A DNA stretch of 64,000 nt from Treponema pedis (lineage in GTDB: Bacteria; Spirochaetota; Spirochaetia; Treponematales; Treponemataceae): contig NZ_CP045670.1 of the NCBI RefSeq assembly GCF_017161325.1, positions 496,001 to 560,000 on the forward strand. The letters run 5' to 3'. Made by a program: the position numbers and the translations under genes. The notes under the pieces were generated by a model. That model saw only the letters and a program-made list of their open reading frames with translations, made no database searches and had not been told where the DNA came from. Of the stretch, positions 17,076-27,298 are shown piece after piece; the first letter of the stretch is position 1; each line of letters opens with the position of its first letter.

Positions 17076-17456
17076 TTATAAGGGTTTTCCTACTATTATG
17101 ATGTGTACCCCATCGCCGGCTCTGGAACATATTCTGCCGTATCCGCGAGTCAGCATATCGTTTGCGGCTATATTTGCCGTATACTTATTGAATCCGTTAC
17201 TTATAAGATGTTTAACAATCTGGTCTTTTGTAAATTCATTATCCGGTTCTCCTAACTTTTTAATAAAATCTTCCGGAGGACTGTCTATAATGTACTTACC
17301 GTCATCCAAAGGTACAGCTTCCGTACTGAACTTACTATAAGAAACTGATGTATACCAAACAGGATATTTTTTATCAATTTCCGGTCTATGATTACAACCC
17401 GTTAAAGAAAGCAACACAATTGTAAATATCGAAGTAAAAAAGAATTTTTTCATCAT
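17076..17456 (-). CDS. Small lipoprotein of unknown function
   Basis: A 126-residue protein with a Lys-rich n-region, a hydrophobic core and a good lipobox LTGC (Cys about 21), so predicted to be an exported lipoprotein. The mature part has about 105 residues with no family I recognise: a Tyr-rich segment (YPVWYTSVSYSKF), a charged helix and a C-terminal VHIIIVGKPL strand. The minus-strand leader contains TAGGAGG just before the ATG at 17456; the second ATG at 17453 is an alternative. It is a single gene, convergent with the ABC operon. Confidence 0.75.
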   Translation of the reverse strand: MMKKFFFTSIFTIVLLSLTGCNHRPEIDKKYPVWYTSVSYSKFSTEAVPLDDGKYIIDSPPEDFIKKLGEPDNEFTKDQIVKHLISNGFNKYTANIAANDMLTRGYGRICSRAGDGVHIIIVGKPL

Positions 17457-17619
17457 ATTTATCCTCCTAAGGATTACACATTTTTTTTAAATTATACATA
17501 AAAATTAAAAAAATACAAGAATCTTTTATGGCGATAATAGTATAAAAACTTCCGTCCCTATTTTTTCTACTGGAAAAAAAAATCCGTTTATGATATAGTA
17601 GGGTCTTTCGGAGGACAAA

Positions 17620-19363
17620 ATGCCCAAAATTGAAGTAAACGAAAACCTTTTTTTTAAAATGCTGGGAAGACGATGCGGTTATGATGAACTTGAAGAAATT
17701 TTAACTTCCGCAAAGGCTGAGTTGGACGAAACACCCGATACGGCCTTACCGGAAAACGAACGCATTATCAAAATAGAATTAAACGATACAAACCGTCCCG
17801 ATTTATGGTCTACGGCAGGGCTTGCCCGCTTACTTAAAATTCATAACGGAGCGCCTTCAAATAATGACGAATATGTAAAATTTCTTTCAAATAAAAACGA
17901 AGAAAAATCTTCCGGCGGAAAAACAGTAAAGGTTTCTCCCGAGATGAAAACCGTACGACCCTTTGCGGCCGGCTTTATTGTTTCGGGTAAACCCATAGAC
18001 AGTCTTATGCTTCAGGATATTATTCAAACTCAGGAAAAACTGTGCCGCAATTTCGGACGCAAGAGAAAATCGGTTTCAATGGGCGTATACCGCTCGGCTC
18101 TTATTAACTGGCCCGTTTTTTATACCGCCTGCGACCCCGTCAAAACTTCGTTTGTTCCGCTTGATATGGAAAAAACCTTAACTTGCAGAGACATTTTAAA
18201 AGAACACCCTAAAGGCATTGAATACGGAGAAATTATTGCGAACCAAAAACTTTTCCCTATTTTAAAAGATTCTAAAGGGGAAATTTTTATCCATGCCTCC
18301 GATTATTAACAGTGCGAAAATCGGAGCCGTAAAAACGGGCGACTGCGATTTATTTGTAGAATTTACGGGAACCGATATGGCTTCAATTTTGCTTGCGGCG
18401 AATATTACCGCTTGCGACTTTGCGGATTCCGGTTATAAAATTCTTCCCGTAAAAATAGAATACCCTTATGAGACCGGTTTCGGAAAAAGTATAACCACTC
18501 CGTTTTATTTTCAAGAACCTGCATATACTTCCGTTCAAGCCGTAAATAAACTTTTAGGTTCGGCTTTTACAAGCGAAGAAATTGCAGAGGCTTTAAAGCG
18601 AATGGATTGTAAAACGGAAATCAAAGCGGACGATACAACAGGAAAGATAACGGTTATTCCTTCTCCTTACCGCAATGATTTTCTTCACGAAGTTGATATA
18701 ATCGAAGATGTTATGATGGGAAAAACGGTGAGCTTTTTTAAACCCGAAACTCCGAACGAATTTACAATAGGCAGACTCTTGCCTGAAACCCTTTTAAGCC
18801 GCAAGATAAAAAAGCTGGCGGCAGGTATGGGTTATCAGGAAATGATTTTTAACTATCTCGGTTCAAAAAAAGATTATATCGAAAAAATGTGCATTGACGG
18901 AAAAGATGTTATAGAGATATCGAATCCCATGTCGGAAAATTACCAATTTGTACGCTCCTCAATTATTCCGTCTTTATTAAATGCGGAAGCGAGTTCGGCA
19001 AATGCGGTATATCCTCATAAAATTTTTGAAACGGGGAAAATTGCGTTTTTAGATGAAAAAGATTTGACGGGAACAAAAACCGTGCAGAGTTTCGGTTTTT
19101 TAACGGCAGCACAAAATGCAAACTTTAACGATGCCGCAAGCGAAACGGCAAATCTTCTTTATTATTTGGGTATGGAATACAAGGTTTGCGAAACCGAAGA
19201 CCCCCGTTTTATAAAAGGCAGACAGGCGGGGATTTTATACAACGGTGAGCAAATAGGAATTTTCGGTGAGCTGGCTCCGCAGGTTTTGGAAAATTGGGCA
19301 ATAACAATGCCCTGCTATGCGGGAGAACTTAACATAGAAAAGATTATCGGCAATGCGGAATAA
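17620..19363 (+). pseudogene. pheT: Phenylalanyl-tRNA synthetase beta subunit, archaeal/spirochaetal type, frameshifted as read
   Basis: Would charge tRNA-Phe together with PheS. The first frame (17620-18309) begins MPKIEVNENLFFKMLG and contains the B3/B4-like region with NDTNRPDLWSTAGLARLL. The second (18293-19363) continues with PPIINSAKIG, FVEFTGTD, the HEVDIIEDVMMG motif and the C-terminal GELAPQVLENW core. This short type (~580 residues) lacks the N-terminal EMAP/OB extension of ordinary bacterial PheT. The frames join exactly if one G is removed from GGGG at 18277-18280, giving SKGKFLSMPPIINS. Since pheT is essential, an over-called base is the likeliest explanation, followed by a rescued or duplicate gene. 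GGAGG precedes ATG 17620. Confidence 0.85.
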
Positions 19364-19410
19364 GCATACGGTAAACTTTAAGAATAAATGTTAAAAACGG
19401 GTAATATAAA

Positions 19411-20892
19411 ATGAAAGGAATAGAATATAAGGGTGCGGAATCGATAGACGGCCCCATTATAATTGTAAAGCGAAGAGATAACGTTTTTTTCGGAGAAATT
19501 ACCGCCGTACGCGACAGAGCGGGAAATATAAGAACAGGCAGAGTTATAGACATTTCAAAAGATTATTGTGTTATCCAAATTTTCGGGACAACCTCAGGTT
19601 TAAGTCTTTCAGAAACGGGTGTCGAATTTTTAGAAAAGCCTATGGAACTGCGTGTTTCGGAAGACTTAATGGGAAGAATTTTTGACGGACTCGGAAATCC
19701 TTCGGACGGCTACCCTGCCGTTTTTTCTTCCGAAATGAGAAACGTAAACGGAAACCCGATAAACCCGTTTGCACGTATTTACCCCAGAGACTTTATTCAA
19801 ACCGGAATTTCCGCAATAGACGGAATGAATACCTTAATCCGCGGGCAAAAATTGCCGGTGTTTTCCGGTAACGGGCTTCCGCATAATAAACTTACCGCAC
19901 AGATAATAAGGCAGGCAAAAATCCTTTCGGCCGATGAACAATTTGTTATGGTCTTTGCAGCTATGGGAATAAAATACGATGTTGCCCGCTTTTTTATAGA
20001 TACCTTTGAACAAACGGGAGTGCTTTCGCGGGTTGTTATGTTTTTATCTCTTGCGGATTCCCCTTCCATTGAAAGAATTATCACTCCGCGCTGCGCCCTT
20101 ACCGCTGCGGAATATCTGGCATTTGAAAAAGGAAAACACGTTTTAGCGGTTTTAACCGATATGACAAACTATTGCGAAGCATTACGCGAAATTTCCACTA
20201 CAAGGGGCGAAGTACCGGGACGAAAAGGATATCCGGGGTATCTGTATTCCGACCTTGCCGAACTCTACGAGCGGGCGGGTAAAATAAAAAATTCTTCAGG
20301 TTCCATTACGCAAATTCCTATTTTAACTATGCCGAACGACGACATAAGCCACCCTATCCCGGACCTTACGGGATACATCACGGAAGGACAAATAGTATTG
20401 GGCAGGGAACTTTCTCAACAAGGTATCTACCCTCCGGTTGCAAGTCTTCCCAGCCTTTCCCGCCTTATGAAAGACGGAATAGGAGAAGGAATGACGCGGG
20501 AAGACCATAAAGACGTTTCAAGTCAGCTTTTTGCGGCTTACTCAAAAGTGAAAAACATTAGAAACCTCTCGGCAATTATAGGCGAAGAAGAACTTTCCGT
20601 CAGCGATAAACAATATCTCCGTTTCGGCGATTTATTTGAAAAATTCTTTTTAAATCAGGGTGAATATGAAAACCGCTCCATTGAACAAACCTTGGATATA
20701 GGTTGGGCACTTCTTTCGGTTTTACCTAAAGAGGATTTATATAGAATAAAACCGGAATTCATTTTAAAATATATGGAAAAAGCGCGCAATAACATAAGCG
20801 GAGAACTTCTTGCCGAACTTCCTCAATTGGAAGCTGTTGGGAAAAAAACGGAGGAAAATGAAGCTGTTGAACCGTCTTCGCTTTTCGTGTAA
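19411..20892 (+). CDS. atpB: V-type ATP synthase/ATPase subunit B
   Basis: Non-catalytic nucleotide-binding subunit of the V1 head, 493 residues including a slightly longer acidic C-terminus (about 20 extra residues). Family landmarks: [29 protein letters not shown] in place of a P-loop, [28 protein letters not shown], and REVPG-type [25 protein letters not shown] (motif read in pieces). Where many B subunits read LANDP, this one reads LADSP. It begins 47 bases after pheT. Only subunit D and a Usp gene follow; the catalytic A subunit and the stalk and membrane genes are not in the window. Confidence 0.93.
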   Translation: MKGIEYKGAESIDGPIIIVKRRDNVFFGEITAVRDRAGNIRTGRVIDISKDYCVIQIFGTTSGLSLSETGVEFLEKPMELRVSEDLMGRIFDGLGNPSDGYPAVFSSEMRNVNGNPINPFARIYPRDFIQTGISAIDGMNTLIRGQKLPVFSGNGLPHNKLTAQIIRQAKILSADEQFVMVFAAMGIKYDVARFFIDTFEQTGVLSRVVMFLSLADSPSIERIITPRCALTAAEYLAFEKGKHVLAVLTDMTNYCEALREISTTRGEVPGRKGYPGYLYSDLAELYERAGKIKNSSGSITQIPILTMPNDDISHPIPDLTGYITEGQIVLGRELSQQGIYPPVASLPSLSRLMKDGIGEGMTREDHKDVSSQLFAAYSKVKNIRNLSAIIGEEELSVSDKQYLRFGDLFEKFFLNQGEYENRSIEQTLDIGWALLSVLPKEDLYRIKPEFILKYMEKARNNISGELLAELPQLEAVGKKTEENEAVEPSSLFV

Positions 20893-20907
20893 AATAGCTT
20901 TAAGAAT

Positions 20908-21534
20908 ATGGCAAAATTAAACATAGCGCCGACAAAATCGAATTTGCTTTCTCTTACGGAACAGCTCAGAGCTGCAAAAGACGGATACGATTTACTTGAA
21001 CAAAAGCGTGAAATTCTCGTTATGGAGCTTATGAAAATGCTCGATAAGGTAAAGATTCTCGAAAAAGAAATAAATAAGCAGATAAGCGTAGCTTATCCTG
21101 CATTAAGAAGAATGTTTATTGCGGTAGGACGGAATGAAACTGAGCGGCTTGCGAAAACCTTAAACTACGAATTTAGGTTTACGGAAAAAACCGTAACTGC
21201 CGCGGGTATTCGCTTTGCTTCAATTTCGGCGGAATTGCCGAAAAGGACTCTTGCTTATTCTTATCTTGATTCCTTTGCCGACTGCGATAAGGTTATGATA
21301 GATTTTTTTAAACTGCTTGATTTGCTTACCGAAATGGCGTCTATCAGAACTATTGTATGGCGGCTTGCAGGCGAAGTAAAAAAAACGCAAAGGCGGGTAA
21401 ATGCCCTCGATAAACAGGTAATTCCGCAAACGAGCGAAACGAAGACATATATAGAAAGTGTTTTAGAAGAAAGGGAGCGGGAAAATGTTTTTGTGCTTAA
21501 AGCATTAAAATCCAAGGCGGGAAAAACAGTATGA
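20908..21534 (+). CDS. atpD: V-type ATP synthase/ATPase subunit D
   Basis: Central rotor-stalk subunit, 208 residues (normal about 205-215). It shows the expected long N- and C-terminal helices. The start NIAPTKSNLLSLTEQLRAAK and the C-terminal RRVNALDKQVIPQTSETKTY are family signatures. It follows subunit B by 15 bases without a strong ribosome site, so it may depend on translational coupling, and overlaps the Usp gene by four bases (ATGA). Confidence 0.92.
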   Translation: MAKLNIAPTKSNLLSLTEQLRAAKDGYDLLEQKREILVMELMKMLDKVKILEKEINKQISVAYPALRRMFIAVGRNETERLAKTLNYEFRFTEKTVTAAGIRFASISAELPKRTLAYSYLDSFADCDKVMIDFFKLLDLLTEMASIRTIVWRLAGEVKKTQRRVNALDKQVIPQTSETKTYIESVLEERERENVFVLKALKSKAGKTV

Positions 21535-22019
21535 TAAAACCTTTGTTTCAAAATATTTTAGTTATTATTACCGGAAGCGAAGCCTCGATAAACGCCGCAA
21601 AATATGCGATTCTTATGGCAAAATTATACCGCTGTAAGGTTCATGCGATTTATGTTGTAGATACGGCTACAATTAAGCAGCTTACATTAAATAGAATTTT
21701 TATCGAAGAAGAAGGCCTTGAATATAAAAACAGTTTACAGGAAACGGGCAGCCGATATTTAAGCTATGTACATGAGCTTGGTGCTGAAAAAAACATAGAA
21801 GTTATTACCGAAATAACACAAGGCTCGGTCAGTGCGGAAGTTTTAAATTATGCCGATAAACATAAAATAGATGCAATCCTTTTAGCTTGCGAAGATGCAC
21901 AAACCGATAATTCAAAAGATATGCTTGCAAAAACCTTTCATTCCATTTTAACGAATTCCGAATGCTCTTTATTATTGGTAAACGAAAAAATGATTGAGCA
22001 GCTTTATAAAATGGCTTAA
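21531..22019 (+). CDS. Universal stress protein (UspA family)
   Basis: A 162-residue cytoplasmic Usp-fold protein. It starts with NILVIITGSEASINAAKYAI and has VHAIYVVDT and the terminal strand CSLLLVNEK. The ATP-binding glycine motif (G-2x-G-9x-G-S/T) is not preserved (the region reads LLACEDAQTDNSKDM), so it is probably a non-ATP-binding Usp. It is translationally coupled to V-ATPase subunit D (ATGA overlap), suggesting a role tied to the ATPase or its energy state. A strong terminator follows. Confidence 0.83.
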   Translation: MIKPLFQNILVIITGSEASINAAKYAILMAKLYRCKVHAIYVVDTATIKQLTLNRIFIEEEGLEYKNSLQETGSRYLSYVHELGAEKNIEVITEITQGSVSAEVLNYADKHKIDAILLACEDAQTDNSKDMLAKTFHSILTNSECSLLLVNEKMIEQLYKMA

Positions 22020-22026
22020 AATAAAA

Positions 22027-22056
22027 AAGCGGAGTTTTTATACAAAAACTCCGCTT
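22027..22056. terminator. Bidirectional intrinsic terminator
   Basis: Perfect 13-bp stem AAGCGGAGTTTTT / AAAAACTCCGCTT with ATAC loop. A/T-rich on both sides, it serves both the Usp operon and the convergent OmpA-domain gene. Confidence 0.88.
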
Positions 22057-22069
22057 AAATTTTATATTC

Positions 22070-25000
22070 TTATTTAATAAGAATAAACTCCACTCTTCTG
22101 TTTTTCCACCAGTTATCTTTATCGGATAAGGGGACTACAGGTTTTGAACCTCCCATACCGATTGAAGAAAGACGCGAAGAGCGCACTCCGTTCGCTATAA
22201 GAAATTTTCTTACGGCTTCGGCACGTAAGGTGGAAAGCGGAATTAAGGCCGTTACTTCTTCTTTTTCAGTACCGGTAGTCGTATTTGCATGGCCTTCAAC
22301 TTGAACTTGGTATTCAGGAAATTTATTTAATATTTCCGCAACCCGCTTTAATATTGCATTGTTTTTTCCAACAACGGCCGCATCAAGTCCGTCAAAGTCG
22401 GCCGCATTTGCTCGGAAAATAATCGACGGAACTGCAATTTTTAATTTGTTGCCGTCCCTGATAACCAGAATATCTACAGGAATATATCCGCGATAAACGG
22501 AAACTATGCCGGCCTTATCCGTAACCGTAAAGGTAAAAGGATAATCGGTTGCGGACTGAACAGTCTCTCCTTTAAGGGAGCGGCCGTCCCAAATAATTTC
22601 GTTTGTAATTTTTTCCGTTCCGCCGGTTTTCCAAAAGAGCCTTCCGCCGTTTTCTTCAGGTTCGGTTATTTCAAATTTCCAGTCCGCGATACCTGCGGGA
22701 GTTTCCGCACTTAAAGCTATAAAAAGGTCATCATCTATGCCGTCATTATCCGGGCTGAAATATTTAGGCTTTAAGGTTACGCCCAGCTTTGCGGGCTTGG
22801 AGGAAAGGATAAACGGTTCCGTAAAGGCCGTTACTATATCGCCTTTTTTATATTCAATATAAACTATCGCCATATAAGTTCCGTCTTCCGAAAGTTTACC
22901 GGTTTCTAAATTCTTTCCGTCCCAACGGAATTGCTTGGGAAGTTTTCCGTCTTTTTTTGTATTCCATTCGGCAAACACATTACCGTTATCTATATTGGAA
23001 ATTTGCATATTCCAATTTGCAATTTCCGCATCTATGTTAGTTAAAAGAGAAAATTCCTGTACCGAGTTTTTTCCGTTTCCGCTCGGAGAAAAAACGGGAT
23101 ATTTTGCCGTAATATAGCCTTTAGCTTCACGGCTGTCTACGGTAATTCCGTCTAAACGCTGAATCGTTTTATTTCCGGCTTCGTCTTCGGCTTTTACGGC
23201 ATAGGAGTACTTTCCGTCTTGAACCTTATTTCCCAAATTATCATCTGCCGCCCATTCTATATTTTCAGTTTTATTTTCCCATTTATAAGTTTTTACCGCC
23301 TTGTTTTTTAAATCGATAAATTCGGCAGTCCAAAGTTTTTCTTGCGAGGAAATTTGCGTTATGGGTAATGTTTTCTTTTTATTTCCCGCAACGGGAGAAA
23401 AAGTCAAATAAGGCGCGGAAATTTGAATTTCAGGATATACGGTGTCGATTATAATTTCCGGAATTACCGATTTTGCCGTATTTTTATTTGCAAGTTCGAC
23501 TTCAAACTCGGCGGAGTATTTTCCGTCCGGAGAAAAGACCGTTTTTGATTCGGTTTCGTTGTCGGGTTTTCCGTCCCAAGTTATTTTTTTAGGCGGTGCG
23601 GCTCCTTCAAAGGTTTTAACTTGTTTCCCTTCGGAATTTTTTATTGTTACCTTATATCGGCTTACACCGGTTAAGGATTTTACTACGGGATAAAATTCAA
23701 TAACGTCTTTTGAACCGTCGCCGTTAGGTGAAAAGGCAAGATAGTTGGATTGAAGAATTATATCGGCTTTTTCGGTATTAAGTTCTACTATAACGGGCTT
23801 TGATGAAGCTGCGTTTTCGGCTTCATCGGTTCCGCGTAAAATATATGCATATTTTCCGTCTTCTGCAAAACTGCCGTCGGATTTTCTTCCCGTCCATTCG
23901 AATTTATTGGGAAGGATATTTCCGAATTCAGCCTTATAAACGGGAGAGCCGGTTATCTTATTTCCGTTTGTGGTTTTATAAATTTCGGCAGTCCATTTTC
24001 CTTCCGCTTTTTGGCTTTGGGTAAAAATTACGCTGTCAAGTTTTCCGTCCCCGTCGGGAGAGAAAATCTTTTCGGAAACCGAAACTTCCGCATCGGGAGG
24101 CGTTATGTCCAAAGTGAAAGTGGGGGTCTCCGTTTTGGGATTATATCCGTTTATATATTTTGCCGAAATAAAGGCCTTGTATTTTCCTTCAGGTAAAATT
24201 TGCTCGGAGTTGTCTTTTCCGTCAAAGGTTATCTTTTCAATCTTTTTAGAGTTTCCTAAAAAGGTTTTTACGGTGTTGCCCGATTCGTTTTTAACTTCGA
24301 TTATCCATTCCGTAAGACCGTTTGTAAAGGGAATCGAGGGAGTAAACTCGATTGTTTTATTCGAATCCGATTTAGGCGAAAATGCTTTTTTATTTATCGA
24401 AATATTGATAGAAGGTTTATTTGTATCGACTATAATGTTTGAAAGAGTTTTTTCCGTTTTGTTTTTCGCCTTATCGACTGCCCCTACGGTATATTTATAC
24501 CTTCCGTCGGGAACTATTTTTCCTTCGTCGTTTTTTCCGTCCCAGCTTACGGGTTTTAATTCGGAGTTTTCCGTTTTAATTGTACGCACGGGTTTTCCCG
24601 CAGAATCCGTTATAACGGCCGTCCATAAGTCTTCTTTGGAGCCTGTATTTTCAAAAACAAAAACATCTTTGTTTCCGTCTCCGTCCGGACTGAAAATCAG
24701 GTCCGAGGAATTTTCATGTTTTGCAAGGGTAACTTGAGGAGGCGTTTTATCGATTACGGCAATATATTTTTCGGTTTCGGCGGTATTTTTATTATCGTCT
24801 TCGGCTCTTATTACAAAGGTATATTTACCGTCCGGGGCAGTTTCTCCTGAATCCGTGCGTCCGTCCCAGCGAAGGGTTTCCGGTACGTCTACGCCCTTTT
24901 TGGAGCTGCCTAAAAGTTTAAAGAAGGTTTTTGCATCTTTCATTTCGCGCAAAGGAATTTTATTTGCAATTGTGCGGACTGTATTTCCGTTTTCGTCTTT

Positions 25001-26155
25001 AATTTCGCAAGACCAAGCCGTAACGTACCGTTTATCCGTTATTTTTAAAGGAATTTCCATTGCGTCGTTTTCTCCGTCGTCGTTGGGTGAAAAATAAACC
25101 GTGCCGCCTTCGGGAATTCCCGCTTCGATTACTGGAGGTTTATCGTCTTTAAGTCCGAAGTGCATATTTACACCGCCTCCGAAGGCCCATATTCCGTTAT
25201 AAAAGGGTTTTGCCGTAAACTCGGGTCTTAACTCGCTTTCTTCCCAACCTTGTTTTGCCATAAAAGAATTTTTATCTTTTGCGGAATTTATTTTTATTTT
25301 TACTCCTAAATTAAAAGAGGGTATAAATGTTTGTTTTTTATAATGGGCTTCCACGGCATTTATTACAAACCCGGTTCTAAATGAAATAATATCGGCTATT
25401 TCGGTGTGAACTCCGGTATTCATTACAAAATTTTGAAATAGGGGAGCTGAAATATCCAAGTGCATTCCCAGTTTAAAGCCGTCTATATCTACAAAGGTTG
25501 AAGCAAAGCCTGCGTGAGGGGTGAACATTGCAGGGCTTCCTGAAGATTTTTTTCCTTTTATTCCTGTTGTTTTAGGGTTAAAAGTTTTTCCGATTCCGGT
25601 AATTGAAACGCCCAATTTGGAATCTTTTAAAAAACCTAAATTACCGAATTTATATAAAACGCCTATATCAAGACCCAATCCCCAGTCTTTTCCGAAGTCG
25701 GCATACGAGCCGATACCGATAAGGAATTTTTCGGTTAAGTCTTTTGAATAAGAAAAGCGTAAGCCTCCCATTGTTCCGAGTTTTAAGGAGTTAAATTCCG
25801 AATTTAAAAAATGCAAGCTTCCTGCAATAGTTCCCCACCGTGCAGGGTATAAAACGGCTAAATTTGCCGTATGGCCGAAGCCTTTTTCTTCTTTTTTCAG
25901 CCCTGCAAGCAGAAGATAGGAAATATCCAAAATAGGACGCTGTTCGGCTCCTCCCAAAGCGGGGTTTACGGCAAGGCTGCCGGGAACCGTATCGCCGAAG
26001 GGCCCTCCCGTAACACTTGCCCGGCCGCCGGCCGTGGAAGGCGATTGTAAGGTTAATTTTTCTTCGCTTCCCGAAACGGGGTCGTAAGCAAAAAGGCTTA
26101 AGCTAAGTACAATAAAAGAAAAAATAAAAATTCTTTTTGCAATTGACGTATTCAA
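22070..26155 (-). CDS. Large outer-membrane protein: N-terminal beta-barrel-like domain, FlgD-Ig repeats and C-terminal OmpA domain
   Basis: A 1361-residue exported protein with signal peptide (IFIFSFIVLSLSLFA). Residues about 45-330 look like a PorV/UPF0164-type outer-membrane barrel: Gly- and aromatic-rich, ASVTGGPFGDTVPGSLAVNP, and repeated amphipathic strands. About eight Ig-like units follow, each opening with a [YIAV]FSP motif, usually FSPDGDGNKD-like, and containing WDGK/W.GR and GKY turns, as in FlgD Ig and gliding-associated modules. The C-terminal ~120 residues are an OmpA/Pal domain (VEGHANTTTG, LSTLRAEAVRKFLIANGV, WWKNRRVEFILIK) expected to grip peptidoglycan. It would tie surface or membrane to the cell wall. 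It is monocistronic and convergent with the Usp operon. AGGAG precedes the ATG. Confidence 0.8.
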   Translation of the reverse strand: MNTSIAKRIFIFSFIVLSLSLFAYDPVSGSEEKLTLQSPSTAGGRASVTGGPFGDTVPGSLAVNPALGGAEQRPILDISYLLLAGLKKEEKGFGHTANLAVLYPARWGTIAGSLHFLNSEFNSLKLGTMGGLRFSYSKDLTEKFLIGIGSYADFGKDWGLGLDIGVLYKFGNLGFLKDSKLGVSITGIGKTFNPKTTGIKGKKSSGSPAMFTPHAGFASTFVDIDGFKLGMHLDISAPLFQNFVMNTGVHTEIADIISFRTGFVINAVEAHYKKQTFIPSFNLGVKIKINSAKDKNSFMAKQGWEESELRPEFTAKPFYNGIWAFGGGVNMHFGLKDDKPPVIEAGIPEGGTVYFSPNDDGENDAMEIPLKITDKRYVTAWSCEIKDENGNTVRTIANKIPLREMKDAKTFFKLLGSSKKGVDVPETLRWDGRTDSGETAPDGKYTFVIRAEDDNKNTAETEKYIAVIDKTPPQVTLAKHENSSDLIFSPDGDGNKDVFVFENTGSKEDLWTAVITDSAGKPVRTIKTENSELKPVSWDGKNDEGKIVPDGRYKYTVGAVDKAKNKTEKTLSNIIVDTNKPSINISINKKAFSPKSDSNKTIEFTPSIPFTNGLTEWIIEVKNESGNTVKTFLGNSKKIEKITFDGKDNSEQILPEGKYKAFISAKYINGYNPKTETPTFTLDITPPDAEVSVSEKIFSPDGDGKLDSVIFTQSQKAEGKWTAEIYKTTNGNKITGSPVYKAEFGNILPNKFEWTGRKSDGSFAEDGKYAYILRGTDEAENAASSKPVIVELNTEKADIILQSNYLAFSPNGDGSKDVIEFYPVVKSLTGVSRYKVTIKNSEGKQVKTFEGAAPPKKITWDGKPDNETESKTVFSPDGKYSAEFEVELANKNTAKSVIPEIIIDTVYPEIQISAPYLTFSPVAGNKKKTLPITQISSQEKLWTAEFIDLKNKAVKTYKWENKTENIEWAADDNLGNKVQDGKYSYAVKAEDEAGNKTIQRLDGITVDSREAKGYITAKYPVFSPSGNGKNSVQEFSLLTNIDAEIANWNMQISNIDNGNVFAEWNTKKDGKLPKQFRWDGKNLETGKLSEDGTYMAIVYIEYKKGDIVTAFTEPFILSSKPAKLGVTLKPKYFSPDNDGIDDDLFIALSAETPAGIADWKFEITEPEENGGRLFWKTGGTEKITNEIIWDGRSLKGETVQSATDYPFTFTVTDKAGIVSVYRGYIPVDILVIRDGNKLKIAVPSIIFRANAADFDGLDAAVVGKNNAILKRVAEILNKFPEYQVQVEGHANTTTGTEKEEVTALIPLSTLRAEAVRKFLIANGVRSSRLSSIGMGGSKPVVPLSDKDNWWKNRRVEFILIK

Positions 26156-26406
26156 TTTAAAACTCCTCTATAAAATTCGGCAATTTATAAAAATTTCAGT
26201 TTTAAAAAATTACCCGAATTCCGTATATCTTTCGCAGTGCGGTTAAGAAAGTACATACGATACCCGATTGTTTTTTTAAAAGTTGGGGTGCCGTTTAAAA
26301 CCTAATCGGTATTTTAAGTATCGGCATAAATCGACACCCTAATTAAACAGTATATTTTATAAAAGAGTTACAATTCAGCGTTTTTACGACAGTATCGGGT
26401 AAGGTA

Positions 26407-27234
26407 TTAATTACGGAAATTTAAAATTGAAATACGTTTTATGGACACGGCTTTTTTAGACTCCACATCGACTTCCGTAATTATTCCGCAAAAAATAAGC
26501 TCATCCGTTTTATTCATTTCGGCTTTTTGAGGAACTTGAGTTGTCGCTCTAAAAATAGCGGCTTCATAACTTCCTCCGATTACCGAATTTTTTGCACCTA
26601 TCATACCTACATCGGTTATATAAGCCGTACCTTTCGGAAGCATTCTTTCGTCTGCCGTTTGTGTATGAGTATGCGTACCCCCGAAAACCGTAATTTTCCC
26701 GTCCGCATAAAAGCCTAAGGCTTCTTTTTCCGCGGTAGATTCGGCATGAAAATCTATAACGGAAATTGAATTTTCAAAGTCTTCGGGACGCAATTCTTTT
26801 GCTATTTCGTCCTTCCCGCAAAGAAGCGAATCCAAAGTTTTAAAAGGACATTCTATCGGCCTCATATTTTCTCTTCCCTGGAGATTTATTACAATATAGC
26901 TTATTCCGTTTTTTTTAATTTGGATAACTCCCGAGCCAAGTGTTACGGGAAAATTATGAGGACGTAAAACTCTTCCGTCTTTTCCGAAATTTTGTCTTAT
27001 ATCGAAGCGTTCTAAAGTATGATTTCCTCCCGTTATAACATCAACTCCCAAGTTAAAAAAAATTTCAGCTTCATCGTCTCTTATACCTATGCCGTTGGCC
27101 GTATTTTCTCCGTTTACGACACAAAAATCTATATTTTCGTTTTTTATTAATTTGGGCAGTTGTTCCTTCAAAGTATTTAGTCCGGCTTGTCCGCAAACAT
27201 CTCCGCCCATAAAAATTTTTACAGTTTGTTTCAT
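26407..27234 (-). CDS. ymdB: YmdB-family metallophosphoesterase
   Basis: Dinuclear-metal phosphodiesterase of the YmdB/TIGR00282 family. Bacillus YmdB hydrolyses 2',3'-cyclic nucleotides and influences RNA turnover and biofilm decisions. Full length (275 residues). Motifs: FMGGDVCGQAG (Asp, metal 1), VVNGENTANGIGI (Asn/Glu), GGNHTLER (Asn-His), DFHAEST (His) and FGGTHTHTQTADE (His-x-His) near the C-terminus. ATG 27234 (MKQTVKIFMGG) is the natural start; the longer frame to 27270 adds residues the family lacks. It is a single gene downstream of the LRR cassette. Confidence 0.9.
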   Translation of the reverse strand: MKQTVKIFMGGDVCGQAGLNTLKEQLPKLIKNENIDFCVVNGENTANGIGIRDDEAEIFFNLGVDVITGGNHTLERFDIRQNFGKDGRVLRPHNFPVTLGSGVIQIKKNGISYIVINLQGRENMRPIECPFKTLDSLLCGKDEIAKELRPEDFENSISVIDFHAESTAEKEALGFYADGKITVFGGTHTHTQTADERMLPKGTAYITDVGMIGAKNSVIGGSYEAAIFRATTQVPQKAEMNKTDELIFCGIITEVDVESKKAVSIKRISILNFRN

Positions 27235-27298
27235 AAGGCTTATTTTAGAGTATGACGTAGAAAAAATCAAGACAGTCGGAAGATATTCTTCTTGTTTA

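Noticed and set aside
22935-25751. Many plus-strand frames opposite the large OmpA-domain gene
   Set aside because: They mirror the codon pattern of the minus-strand gene and have no starts or motifs.
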